Shown here piece after piece: positions 1 to 5,354 of a stretch of DNA of 7,687 bases; within the stretch, counting starts at the first letter, position 1; the number at the start of each line of letters is the position of its first letter. The translations under genes and the position numbers were made by a program. The notes below the pieces were generated by a model. The model ran no database searches, was not told the origin of the DNA, and saw nothing but the letters and a program-made list of their open reading frames with translations. The stretch covers positions 1 through 7,687 of the forward strand of contig JAIMBU010000101.1 of the NCBI GenBank assembly GCA_023511325.1, written 5' to 3'. The DNA is from Gorillibacterium sp. (GTDB lineage: Bacteria; Bacillota; Bacilli; Paenibacillales; NBRC-103111).

Positions 1-220
1 TTTCTATACTAAATGCGAACAAACCACGATTATCAGTTTTAAAATGAATTTCACCGTCATCTTTAAGTATTTGTTTATATAATGCAAGGTATGTATGATA
101 CGTCAAACGTCTTTTTGCATGGCGCTTTTTAGGCCAAGGATCTGTAAAATTTAAGTATATTCTAGATATTTCTTTATCTTTGAAATACTCATTAAGCTCA
201 ATAGCATCATTACAAATCAT
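1..220 (-). pseudogene. trmB: C-terminal part of TrmB, tRNA (guanine-N7-)-methyltransferase, lacking its N-terminal half
   Basis: The 73 codons at the left edge encode an unmistakable TrmB stretch. It contains [20 protein letters not shown], then [16 protein letters not shown], then [13 protein letters not shown]. TrmB uses S-adenosylmethionine to make m7G46 in tRNAs. The DPWPKKRH and FKTDN motifs belong to its tRNA/target-base half. The N-terminal Rossmann part with the glycine-rich SAM loop is absent and is replaced by permease sequence, so this piece alone should not methylate. It is in the same frame as the permease (codon low ends are all congruent to 2 mod 3). GC is about 28 % by hand count, against roughly half just to its right. 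The family is certain. It is most likely foreign DNA joined here by misassembly, or otherwise by recombination. Confidence 0.85.
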
Positions 221-1591
221 TTTTAAATTTTTAAGACCCAGCTCTGCTTCAAAACCAAATAACCGCCGCGTTAGCTTGGACGTTTTTACATTTTTGCGGC
301 TCAGCTTGATATCCTGTGTTTGGCGAATGGCCTCAACAGGCGAAATGCGGGCGGCTCTTCTGGCTGGAACATAGGTTGAGATATAGATGGTAACAAGGGA
401 CAGCACGGCTGCTATCAAGATCGCCATTGGGGGCAAAACTACGCGAAAATTTTCATTAAATCCTAAGGCGCCCTTTAAAATGGGGTTTATAGCGATAAAG
501 GTTAAGCCGATGCCACCAATGCCAGCGATAATGCCCAGTGGAATACTGATCGCACCAATAACCGCTCCTTCAAAAAACACCGAATGCTTCTTCTGCTTGC
601 GTGTCGCGCCAACACTGGCTAACATGCCTAAATAGCGAGAGCGCTCGGATATGGAAATGGCGAAAGCATTGTAAATAAGTGATACCGAACCGATCATAAT
701 GATCAGAATGATCATTCCCACGAGCATATACAAGGTTCTATTTAACCCTTCATTCGCGATTACACCATAAAACCGTAGCAAATTATCATTAAACTGAACT
801 TTCGCAATGCCACTTGTCTTAGCAAGCTGTTCAGCATGTTTGAACATGCTCCGATTGATATCCTTAACCACAACAGATGCATCAACCGTTTCTCCCTGCT
901 GTAAGCTGGCTCCATCTACATAAGATACTACTGTGTAGCCTGGCGACCAAGTCTGTTCCCAGACTGGACGAGCGATGATTCCAACTATGGTGTAAGCCTT
1001 TGCTGTTTGGATGTTGGACAACCGTTCCACTACCTTGCCGCCCTCTTGCTGCAGTGGATAAGACTGTGTCAACCTCCCTTCTGGTAACTCCTTAGCATCT
1101 TCTGTGACCTCGCGTTCGCCAATAGCAAGCGTCAGGGTTTCACCGATTTTATAATCGGCTCCGCCATTCGTGAGTATATGCTTGGAAATAACGATTTCAT
1201 TCGAAGACTTTGGCAGCCTTCCTTCAAGCAGATCAATCGGGAAATTCTCAAATCCCAAGCTATTGTATTCTTTAATAAAAAGATAGGGCTTGTCCTGGTT
1301 TATTGCTCCATCCAGCTTTGCATACCCCACATCTCTGCTGACCACCACTTGTTTGGTTTGATTGTCGGCTTCGACCAGCTTCAACTGCTCAGCGGTTATC
1401 CCTGGATAAAGCACATGCCATTTCCCCGTATCTGCGATTGAATTCCTTTGCAGCAGGTTCATAAAGGAGAATCCCAGCGTAGCTACCGCAGTGATCATGG
1501 CAACGGATATGATCACTCCAACTAGCGTGACCAGTGTACGTCGCTTATTTAATTTTAGCTGTCGTAAAGTCAGCTTATTGACAATATTCAT
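1..1591 (-). CDS. FtsX/MacB-type ABC transporter permease, truncated and joined in frame to a TrmB fragment; runs off left edge
   Basis: This is the membrane subunit that would pair with the ATPase encoded just upstream. The frame is open from ATG 1591 to the window edge (530 codons). Residues 1-457 are permease. A membrane segment lies at about 19-43, followed by a large extracytoplasmic domain (about 45-285). Three more segments follow at about 286-311, 343-370 and 388-411, and then the cytoplasmic [15 protein letters not shown] stretch typical of FtsX permeases. After [13 protein letters not shown] (about 445-457) I would expect a basic RNKRR-type stretch leading into a second membrane unit, because relatives I recall are about 850 residues long. 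Instead the frame continues as TrmB. The start is supported by GAGGTGAT upstream and by an ATGA overlap with the ATPase gene, which implies translational coupling. The permease identity is firm. Whether the hybrid protein exists is doubtful. Confidence 0.85.
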   Translation of the reverse strand, partial: MNIVNKLTLRQLKLNKRRTLVTLVGVIISVAMITAVATLGFSFMNLLQRNSIADTGKWHVLYPGITAEQLKLVEADNQTKQVVVSRDVGYAKLDGAINQDKPYLFIKEYNSLGFENFPIDLLEGRLPKSSNEIVISKHILTNGGADYKIGETLTLAIGEREVTEDAKELPEGRLTQSYPLQQEGGKVVERLSNIQTAKAYTIVGIIARPVWEQTWSPGYTVVSYVDGASLQQGETVDASVVVKDINRSMFKHAEQLAKTSGIAKVQFNDNLLRFYGVIANEGLNRTLYMLVGMIILIIMIGSVSLIYNAFAISISERSRYLGMLASVGATRKQKKHSVFFEGAVIGAISIPLGIIAGIGGIGLTFIAINPILKGALGFNENFRVVLPPMAILIAAVLSLVTIYISTYVPARRAARISPVEAIRQTQDIKLSRKNVKTSKLTRRLFGFEAELGLKNLKMICNDAIELNEYFKDKEISRIYLNFTDPWPKKRHAKRRLTYHTYLALYKQILKDDGEIHFKTDNRGLFAFSIE

Positions 1592-2271
1592 CGGCGAATC
1601 ACCTCATCCTTGGCAATTCGCCCGTCGGCAATCGTGATGATTCTATCGGCTTGTAGCGCGATGCGTTCGTCATGCGTGATCACAATCAGCGTTTGATTGT
1701 ACTGTTTGTTAAACATTTTGAGCAGTTCAATAATATCATGGCTGTTCTTGCTATCTAGATTCCCCGTCGGTTCATCGGCCAGAACAATAGCAGGATTGTT
1801 AATCAATGCTCGGCCAATCGAAACCCGTTGCTGCTGGCCTCCAGATAACTGGTTAGGTAGATGCTTCAAGCGATCCTTCAGATCGAGCGATGTGAGAATC
1901 TCATTAAGATAGGCTTGATTGACCTTATGCTCGTCTAGCAGTAGCGGAAGCGTAATATTCTCTTCTACATTTAACACGGGAATGAGGTTAAAGAATTGAT
2001 AGATCAAACCAATCTGTCTCCGTCTGAAGATAGCCAGCTTGGTTTCATCCAATTGATAAATATCTGTGTTATCCACGAACAGCTTGCCGCTAGTCGGTCG
2101 GTCCACACCGCCAAGAATGTGCAGTAGCGTTGATTTACCCGAGCCAGAGGGTCCAATGATCGCAACAAACTCACCTTTTTCAATGGAGAAAGAGACGTTG
2201 TCCAGAGCTTTTACTGCCATTTCACCTGTGCCATATATCTTTGAGAGCTTTTCAACGCGTAGTATTTCCAT
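1588..2271 (-). CDS. ABC transporter ATP-binding protein (LolD/MacB-like export family)
   Basis: This is a cytoplasmic ATPase subunit of 227 residues, the usual length for the MacB/LolD/SalX-type group that pairs with FtsX permeases. Visible motifs, numbered from the ATG: Walker [10 protein letters not shown] (40-48), Q-loop YQFFNL with Gln at 92, signature LSGGQQQR (142-149), Walker B IVLADEP (162-168), D-loop around NLDS (171-174) and switch His at 200. All catalytic elements are intact. I chose ATG 2271 over the in-frame TTG 2274 because AGGAGG at 2280-2285 sits 8 nt from the ATG but only 5 nt from the TTG. The stop codon overlaps the permease start as ATGA. The gene lies behind a long leader with a hairpin and a candidate regulator site, suggesting induction by the neighbouring two-component system. 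The substrate cannot be read from the sequence. Confidence 0.95.
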   Translation of the reverse strand: MEILRVEKLSKIYGTGEMAVKALDNVSFSIEKGEFVAIIGPSGSGKSTLLHILGGVDRPTSGKLFVDNTDIYQLDETKLAIFRRRQIGLIYQFFNLIPVLNVEENITLPLLLDEHKVNQAYLNEILTSLDLKDRLKHLPNQLSGGQQQRVSIGRALINNPAIVLADEPTGNLDSKNSHDIIELLKMFNKQYNQTLIVITHDERIALQADRIITIADGRIAKDEVIRR

Positions 2272-2295
2272 CAAGTAAACCTCCTGTTTTTTAAA

Positions 2296-2340
2296 ATATC
2301 AGGATAAGGTATAGGCTTCCCTCTTATCCAACTCTGATAT
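2296..2340 (-). promoter_or_regulatory. Leader hairpin just upstream of the ABC transporter ribosome site
   Basis: On the minus strand, ATATCA and GGATAAG (2340-2335 and 2329-2323) pair perfectly with CTTATCC and TGATAT (2308-2302 and 2301-2296). This gives 13 base pairs with a 5-nt one-sided bulge and a 14-nt loop. The hairpin ends 10 nt before the AGGAGG of the ATPase gene and is followed by TTTT and then A's. It could be a weak attenuator, a stabilising 5' element or a site that modulates ribosome access. The pairing is seen directly. The function is inferred. Confidence 0.55.
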
Positions 2341-2397
2341 TTCACCAGTAAACGCACCGCATTCAAGATGCCGACAGGCATTTAGCTTTGTACCCCT

Positions 2398-2403
2398 ACT
2401 ATA
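2398..2403 (-). promoter_or_regulatory. Candidate -10 box of the ABC transporter operon
   Basis: The minus strand reads TATAGT (5 of 6 matches to TATAAT). The hexamer 17 bp upstream is ACCGGA, which does not resemble TTGACA. A good -10 with no -35 is expected for an activator-dependent promoter, and the 11-bp repeats occupy exactly the -35 region. Transcription would start near 2391, giving a leader of about 120 nt. Confidence 0.5.
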
Positions 2404-2413
2404 GCTGTCGCAG

Positions 2414-2450
2414 ATGACTATCCGGTGACTCTAAAGTGACTATTTTGTCA
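2414..2450 (-). promoter_or_regulatory. Three direct repeats at 11-bp spacing, candidate OmpR/PhoB-family operator
   Basis: In plus-strand reading, ATGACT (2414-2419), GTGACT (2425-2430) and GTGACT (2436-2441) start exactly 11 bp apart. A degenerate fourth unit, GTCAGA, starts at 2447. Direct repeats at one helical turn are the usual binding pattern for OmpR/PhoB-type winged-helix dimers, and an OmpR-family regulator is encoded nearby. The set ends 10 nt upstream of the proposed -10 box, the position used by PhoB-type activators. An overlapping inverted repeat, TGAC-N6-GTCA (2437-2450), gives an alternative reading. The repeats are seen directly. Binding is inferred. Confidence 0.6.
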
Positions 2451-2521
2451 GAATCCGTTGCCGTTTGTGTTATTGTATAGAGCAAATCGATGCATATTGA
2501 GTTCATCTCTCATCCGCGCAG

Positions 2522-2564
2522 AAAAAGACCCTCGGTTCCATTACTAATTGGAGTCGGAGGTCTT
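2522..2564 (-). terminator. Rho-independent terminator after the histidine kinase gene
   Basis: On the minus strand, AAGACC at 2564 begins an arm that pairs, with a few mismatches, with the arm ending in GGTCTT at 2525. Inner TCCA/TGGA pairs enclose an 8-nt loop, and a run of T's follows. It begins about 60 nt past the kinase stop codon and separates the regulator-kinase operon from the transporter operon. Confidence 0.75.
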
Positions 2565-2624
2565 CCTCTTCAGGTTCATCAATAGGCTACATTTTATTCT
2601 TATCTCGCAAGGATACCTTTAGCA

Positions 2625-3638
2625 TTACATAGCACTCGAATGGATAGGCTTGTAGAACTTAATGGTGAATTCAGTCCCTTTATTTTCTTCGCTCTTTACC
2701 ACGATATCGGCATTCTGGTTATTCAGAATGGCTTTGGCCATGGCAAGCCCAATACCAGCACTTTCCTCACTTGATGACTTCCCCTTGTAAAAGCGATTGA
2801 ATATATAGGGCAAGTCGAGCTGTTCGATGCCCGATCCATTGTCGATTATCCGGATTTCGGTATAGAGCGGGTTCTCCACCCATGTTATGGTGATTTCTCC
2901 ACCGTAGGCGGTATGCTCGATGCCATTCTTGAGGATATTGATCAGCGCTTCCGCCGTCCAGTTTAAATCCCCAGTAAAACTAGTTTCTAGTTCGCCCAGG
3001 AGGGTCAGCTTTTGCTCCTTCAATTCAATGGGGATCAATAAAGAAGCTGTTGCTTTATCGATTAGCTGTGTCACCTTAATCTGGTCCTTTTTAAAATTCA
3101 CCGTTCCCGCATCAATCTTTGAAAGCTTTAGCAAGGAGGTTACGAGCCATTCGATCCGTTCAAGCTGCGAGCGAATGTTACGGATGAATTCTTGTTTTTT
3201 GGCTTCCTTCAAATGATTATCTAACAACAAATCAGTCATGACGACCATCGAGGTAAGTGGCGTCTTTAGCTGATGGGAAATATCAGATATCGCATCGGCT
3301 AAATATTTTTTGTCCTTCTTGAGCAGTTCCGATTGCTCAGACAGCATGAGGGTGACCTTGTAAATGTTATTCTTGAGGATGCTCAGTTCTCCCTCCTGAT
3401 TGTCACGAATGTCCAGGGAGTAATCCCCTGCTGTGATTGAACGTAAATAAGTAGAGAGCTTGGAGATTTCCCTATATCGCCAAAAAGTAAATAGCACCAT
3501 GCTGCCCATCAAGAGGAGAACCGTGACGAGGACAACCGTTCCGGCGACAGGATCAATCAGGAAGGTTATGATCGTACCCGCAACTGATACAAGCCCGATG
3601 AAAAAGAACAGCACCTGAATTTCCTTATTCCGCAGCAT
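2625..3638 (-). CDS. Sensor histidine kinase with minimal extracellular loop
   Basis: This is a membrane sensor kinase of 337 residues. Two membrane segments (about 8-28 and 32-53) are separated by only a few residues (around DPVAG). It therefore has no extracellular sensing domain, as in the intramembrane-sensing kinases of Firmicutes that work with ABC transporters. A HAMP-like linker follows (about 54-100). The H-box SDISHQLKTPLTS carries phospho-acceptor His122, the N-box NILKNGIEHT has Asn238, G1 is DNGSG (266-270), the F-box is PYIFNRFYKG, and G2 is AGIGLAM (294-300). All catalytic boxes are intact. I chose ATG 3638, which lies one nucleotide after the regulator stop (TAGTATG) with a GGTGGGTGAT ribosome site upstream. 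An in-frame GTG at 3668 would add 10 residues and overlap the regulator gene. It should phosphorylate the regulator encoded immediately upstream. Confidence 0.93.
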   Translation of the reverse strand: MLRNKEIQVLFFFIGLVSVAGTIITFLIDPVAGTVVLVTVLLLMGSMVLFTFWRYREISKLSTYLRSITAGDYSLDIRDNQEGELSILKNNIYKVTLMLSEQSELLKKDKKYLADAISDISHQLKTPLTSMVVMTDLLLDNHLKEAKKQEFIRNIRSQLERIEWLVTSLLKLSKIDAGTVNFKKDQIKVTQLIDKATASLLIPIELKEQKLTLLGELETSFTGDLNWTAEALINILKNGIEHTAYGGEITITWVENPLYTEIRIIDNGSGIEQLDLPYIFNRFYKGKSSSEESAGIGLAMAKAILNNQNADIVVKSEENKGTEFTIKFYKPIHSSAM

Positions 3639-3639
3639 A

Positions 3640-4320
3640 CTAATCACCCACCTTATAGCCGATGCCACGAACGGTCGTGATCATTGTAGGTGATCCGGGA
3701 TCGTCCTCCAGCTTTTCGCGAAGCCTTTTGATATAGACAGTAAGTGTATTGTCATTGACAAAATCCCCGGCAATGTCCCATATCCCCTCAAGAAGTTGAC
3801 CTCTTGTTAAAACTTGTCCGGCATGGTTGGCGAAGATAAGTAACAGCCGATATTCCAGCGCAGTCAGGGTGATCTCCGCTTCGCTTTTGTAAACCTTCGC
3901 CTCCAAGGTATTGATCCGAAGTTGACCCAACTGGAGGATAGACTTTCCACTGACTGACGAAATACTATTTCGTCTTAGAACCGCTTTAATCCGTGAAAGC
4001 AATTCTCGGATTCGGAACGGCTTAGTGATATAATCATCCGCTCCCATATCCAGTCCCATCACCACATTGACCTCGTCGTCGCAAGCAGTCAAGAATATCA
4101 CCGGAGCGTCGTTTCGGCTCTTAGCTAGCTTGCAAATCTCATAACCACTTCCATCCGGTAGGGTAAGGTCAAGCAGGATCAGATCAAACCTATCTTGGAG
4201 GAGGGACGCCCGCGCAGCCTGCACCGTATGGCATAGCGTAACAATGTAGCCTTCCTCAGAGAGCGAATATTCAAGCCCTGCGGCGATCGTTTTATCATCT
4301 TCGACCAGTAATAATCTCAT
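3640..4320 (-). CDS. OmpR/PhoB-family two-component response regulator
   Basis: This is a cytoplasmic DNA-binding regulator of 226 residues, the normal family length. The receiver domain (about 1-118) has acidic residues Glu7, Asp8 and Asp9, phospho-acceptor Asp51 in LILLDLTLPDG, Thr78 and Lys100 in the ITKPF loop. The winged-helix effector domain (about 127-226) includes LTALEYRLL, the recognition-helix region NTLTVYIKRLREKL and the terminal VRGIGYKVGD. No key residue is missing. ATG 4320 is preceded by GAGG with a 5-nt spacer. It is the first gene of an operon with the histidine kinase, 1 nt apart. The 11-bp-spaced repeats before the ABC transporter genes are its most likely target. I saw no convincing promoter in front of it. 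Confidence 0.95.
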   Translation of the reverse strand: MRLLLVEDDKTIAAGLEYSLSEEGYIVTLCHTVQAARASLLQDRFDLILLDLTLPDGSGYEICKLAKSRNDAPVIFLTACDDEVNVVMGLDMGADDYITKPFRIRELLSRIKAVLRRNSISSVSGKSILQLGQLRINTLEAKVYKSEAEITLTALEYRLLLIFANHAGQVLTRGQLLEGIWDIAGDFVNDNTLTVYIKRLREKLEDDPGSPTMITTVRGIGYKVGD

Positions 4321-4448
4321 ATTATCCTCGCTATTATCATTTTTTATAAAGACAGGAAGGGTGAAGGTCTTGCACCGAATCGGTATGCTCTAATTGTAGG
4401 AATGACTTGATAAGGCTTATAATACCATTAGCTACATGTAATTGTTTT

Positions 4449-4482
4449 ATTTGGTAATATATAAGGTTCAACTTAACCAAAT
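4449..4482. repeat. Short inverted repeat upstream of the regulator gene
   Basis: ATTTGGT (4449-4455) and ACCAAAT (4476-4482) are perfect inverted copies about 20 bp apart, some 130 bp upstream of the regulator start. It could be an operator or chance in AT-rich DNA. The repeat is real, its role unknown. Confidence 0.3.
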
Positions 4483-4518
4483 GAAGCGTGAATATAAAGT
4501 TTATTCTCAAAGCTTTTC

Positions 4519-4704
4519 GCTAACGGACATGAGCGCCCCTAATTGATTATTCGTAGCTTATTCCGGCCTGTAACGGACCTCAGCGCCACTATTTCCCGTT
4601 TGGGTCGGTTTTTCATGGATGCGCGGCAGAATAACGTCTCTCAGGTCCGATAGAGAAAGAAAAGCGTTCGTTTGGAGCCATTAGCGTCTGCTAGGTCCGT
4701 AAGT
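4519..4704. repeat. Symmetric cluster of four copies of a short intergenic repeat (two direct, two inverted)
   Basis: The core approximates TAACGGACCTGAGCG. Plus-strand copies start at 4521 and 4571. Minus-strand copies start at 4652 and 4702. Within each pair the spacing is exactly 50 bp, and both nested pairs are centred on 4611.5, so the block is an imperfect palindrome of about 180 bp. Copies 1 and 2 match at about 20 of 25 positions, and copies 2 and 3 at about 17 of 23. It resembles dispersed intergenic repeats that I associate with Paenibacillus genomes, though this is from memory and unchecked. Confidence 0.75.
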
Positions 4705-4757
4705 AGTGAGGGCACACATCTAGCCCCCATGGCTTCACGTTTTCATGCCTTCATGTT

Positions 4758-4803
4758 TTCACACCTTCACACCTTCACACCTTCACACCTTCACACCTTC
4801 ACG
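4758..4803. repeat. Tandem octamer array, five copies of TTCACACC plus a partial copy
   Basis: Five perfect TTCACACC units run from 4758 to 4797, and TTCACG follows to 4803. To the left, 4734-4757 holds degenerate relatives such as TTCACG, TTCATG and TTTTCATG. The 8-bp unit is not a multiple of three, so a gain or loss of one unit would shift any frame through it. Slipped-strand expansion is the likely origin. Confidence 0.9.
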
Positions 4804-4914
4804 TTTTAATGATACGTTCATATTTTTATCAATACCATCACGTGAAGAGGTTGCAGCCTCGCCGATGAGTAGACCGATTCACTTTTGCTTATTCCAGCTT
4901 TCCCTTGAGGCTTA

Positions 4915-4920
4915 TATAAT
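4915..4920 (+). promoter_or_regulatory. Candidate -10 box for the small membrane-protein gene
   Basis: A perfect TATAAT lies 25 nt before the ATG at 4946, so transcription would start near 4927, just before the GAGG ribosome site at 4934-4937. No good -35 hexamer is seen at 16-18 bp spacing (TTCCAG at 17), so the promoter would be weak or activator-assisted. Confidence 0.4.
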
Positions 4921-4945
4921 TCTTCGAGAAATTGAGGCGATAGAA

Positions 4946-5191
4946 ATGTATCCACATTTTTACCTGTCATTTATCATTTTTTTTACTGCTATTCTCCTAG
5001 ACAGATTCTTTTTCTCCAGAACGAATAAGAATTTTTATGGCAATATTATGATGCTGCTTTTTTTGATGTTCTTTACTTTCACAGAGAGAGATAGTCACGA
5101 TAGTTGGATATACTTTTTTATTTTATATATTGTCTTAATTTTCTTATTTATAATTCAAAGGCGTAAAAGGAAAGATACTGAAGCTTTATAA
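4946..5191 (+). CDS. Small hypothetical membrane protein, 81 residues
   Basis: I do not recognise the family. The protein has three hydrophobic stretches (about 5-20, 33-47 and 55-73). Between the first two lies the charged loop DRFFFSRTNKN, and before the third lies TERDSHDS. It ends in the strongly basic tail QRRKRKDTEAL. By the positive-inside rule the C-terminus should be cytoplasmic. I chose ATG 4946 because GAGG lies 8 nt upstream and a TATAAT box precedes it. The same frame is open back to an ATG at 4745, but that extension is translated octamer repeat and low-complexity sequence with no ribosome site. GC is about 27 % by hand count, far below the neighbouring genes, partly because hydrophobic codons are T-rich. 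A strong terminator follows 54 nt after the stop. It could be a recent acquisition or a fast-evolving orphan. No function is proposed. Confidence 0.6.
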   Translation: MYPHFYLSFIIFFTAILLDRFFFSRTNKNFYGNIMMLLFLMFFTFTERDSHDSWIYFFILYIVLIFLFIIQRRKRKDTEAL

Positions 5192-5244
5192 CAACCGAGC
5201 GGTATTCTGTCCATCAAGCCCAAACCATTGGATCGACGAAATAT

Positions 5245-5288
5245 AAAACAGGAAGGCAAGCACCTAATGGTGCTCCCTTCCTGTTTTT
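5245..5288. terminator. Strong bidirectional Rho-independent terminator
   Basis: AAAACAGGAAGG (5245-5256) pairs with CCTTCCTGTTTT (5276-5287), and AGCACC (5259-5264) pairs with GGTGCT (5269-5274). The TAAT loop and a small internal mismatch complete an 18-bp stem. A T run follows on the plus strand, and the A's on the left give a T run on the minus strand. It sits between convergent genes and can end transcripts of both the small membrane-protein gene and leuS. Confidence 0.9.
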
Positions 5289-5300
5289 AGGTTGATAATT

Positions 5301-5346
5301 AGTTTAGCTTGAAGGGTTGTTAACTAGGTTTGGTTTGAAGGGTTGT
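5301..5346. repeat. Imperfect 20-bp direct repeat with 26-bp period, downstream of leuS
   Basis: Units at 5301-5320 and 5327-5346 match at 17 of 20 positions and share the perfect 12-mer TTGAAGGGTTGT. They lie between the leuS stop codon and the shared terminator. It looks like a small old tandem duplication. No function is evident. Confidence 0.7.
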
Positions 5347-5354
5347 GCTACTCC

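Larger units (their letters stand above)
4321..4945. other. Intergenic region of about 625 bp between divergent genes, rich in repeats
   Basis: This lies between the divergent regulator gene and the small plus-strand gene. Positions 4321-4500 are AT-rich and should hold the promoter of the regulator-kinase operon, but I found no convincing -35/-10 pair. Positions 4519-4704 hold the symmetric 50-bp-period repeats. Positions 4734-4803 hold the octamer array and its degenerate edge. Positions 4804-4945 hold the candidate promoter of the small gene. A reading frame starting at 4745 crosses this region but has no ribosome site and is judged non-coding before 4946. Confidence 0.6.

Noticed and set aside
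180..1441. Plus-strand open frames across the permease (180-374, 387-635, 1178-1441)
   Set aside because: They are shadows of the open permease/TrmB frame on the minus strand. The 180-374 frame also spans the compositional seam.
2272..2274. TTG 2274 as start of the ABC ATPase
   Set aside because: The next codon is ATG with a better 8-nt spacing to AGGAGG.
2446..2480. Plus-strand promoter TTGTCA followed by TGTTAT
   Set aside because: The -10 is poor and no plus-strand gene lies downstream. The TTGTCA overlaps the proposed regulator site.
3636..3668. GTG 3668 as start of the histidine kinase
   Set aside because: It would overlap the regulator gene by 29 nt and lies inside its coding sequence. 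ATG 3638, 1 nt after the regulator stop, has a ribosome site and matches the usual short N-terminus.
4519..4704. Terminator for the regulator operon or small gene
   Set aside because: Neither gene ends here, since both are transcribed away from this block. The pairing is long, interrupted and without a clear T run.
4758..4803. CRISPR-like array
   Set aside because: The units are contiguous 8-mers without spacers, and no cas genes are present.
4745..4945. N-terminal extension of the small plus-strand gene back to ATG 4745 (148-residue version)
   Set aside because: The extension is translated octamer repeat (HTFTPSHLHTFTPS) plus unremarkable sequence, with no ribosome site at 4745. ATG 4946 has GAGG 8 nt upstream and a TATAAT box.
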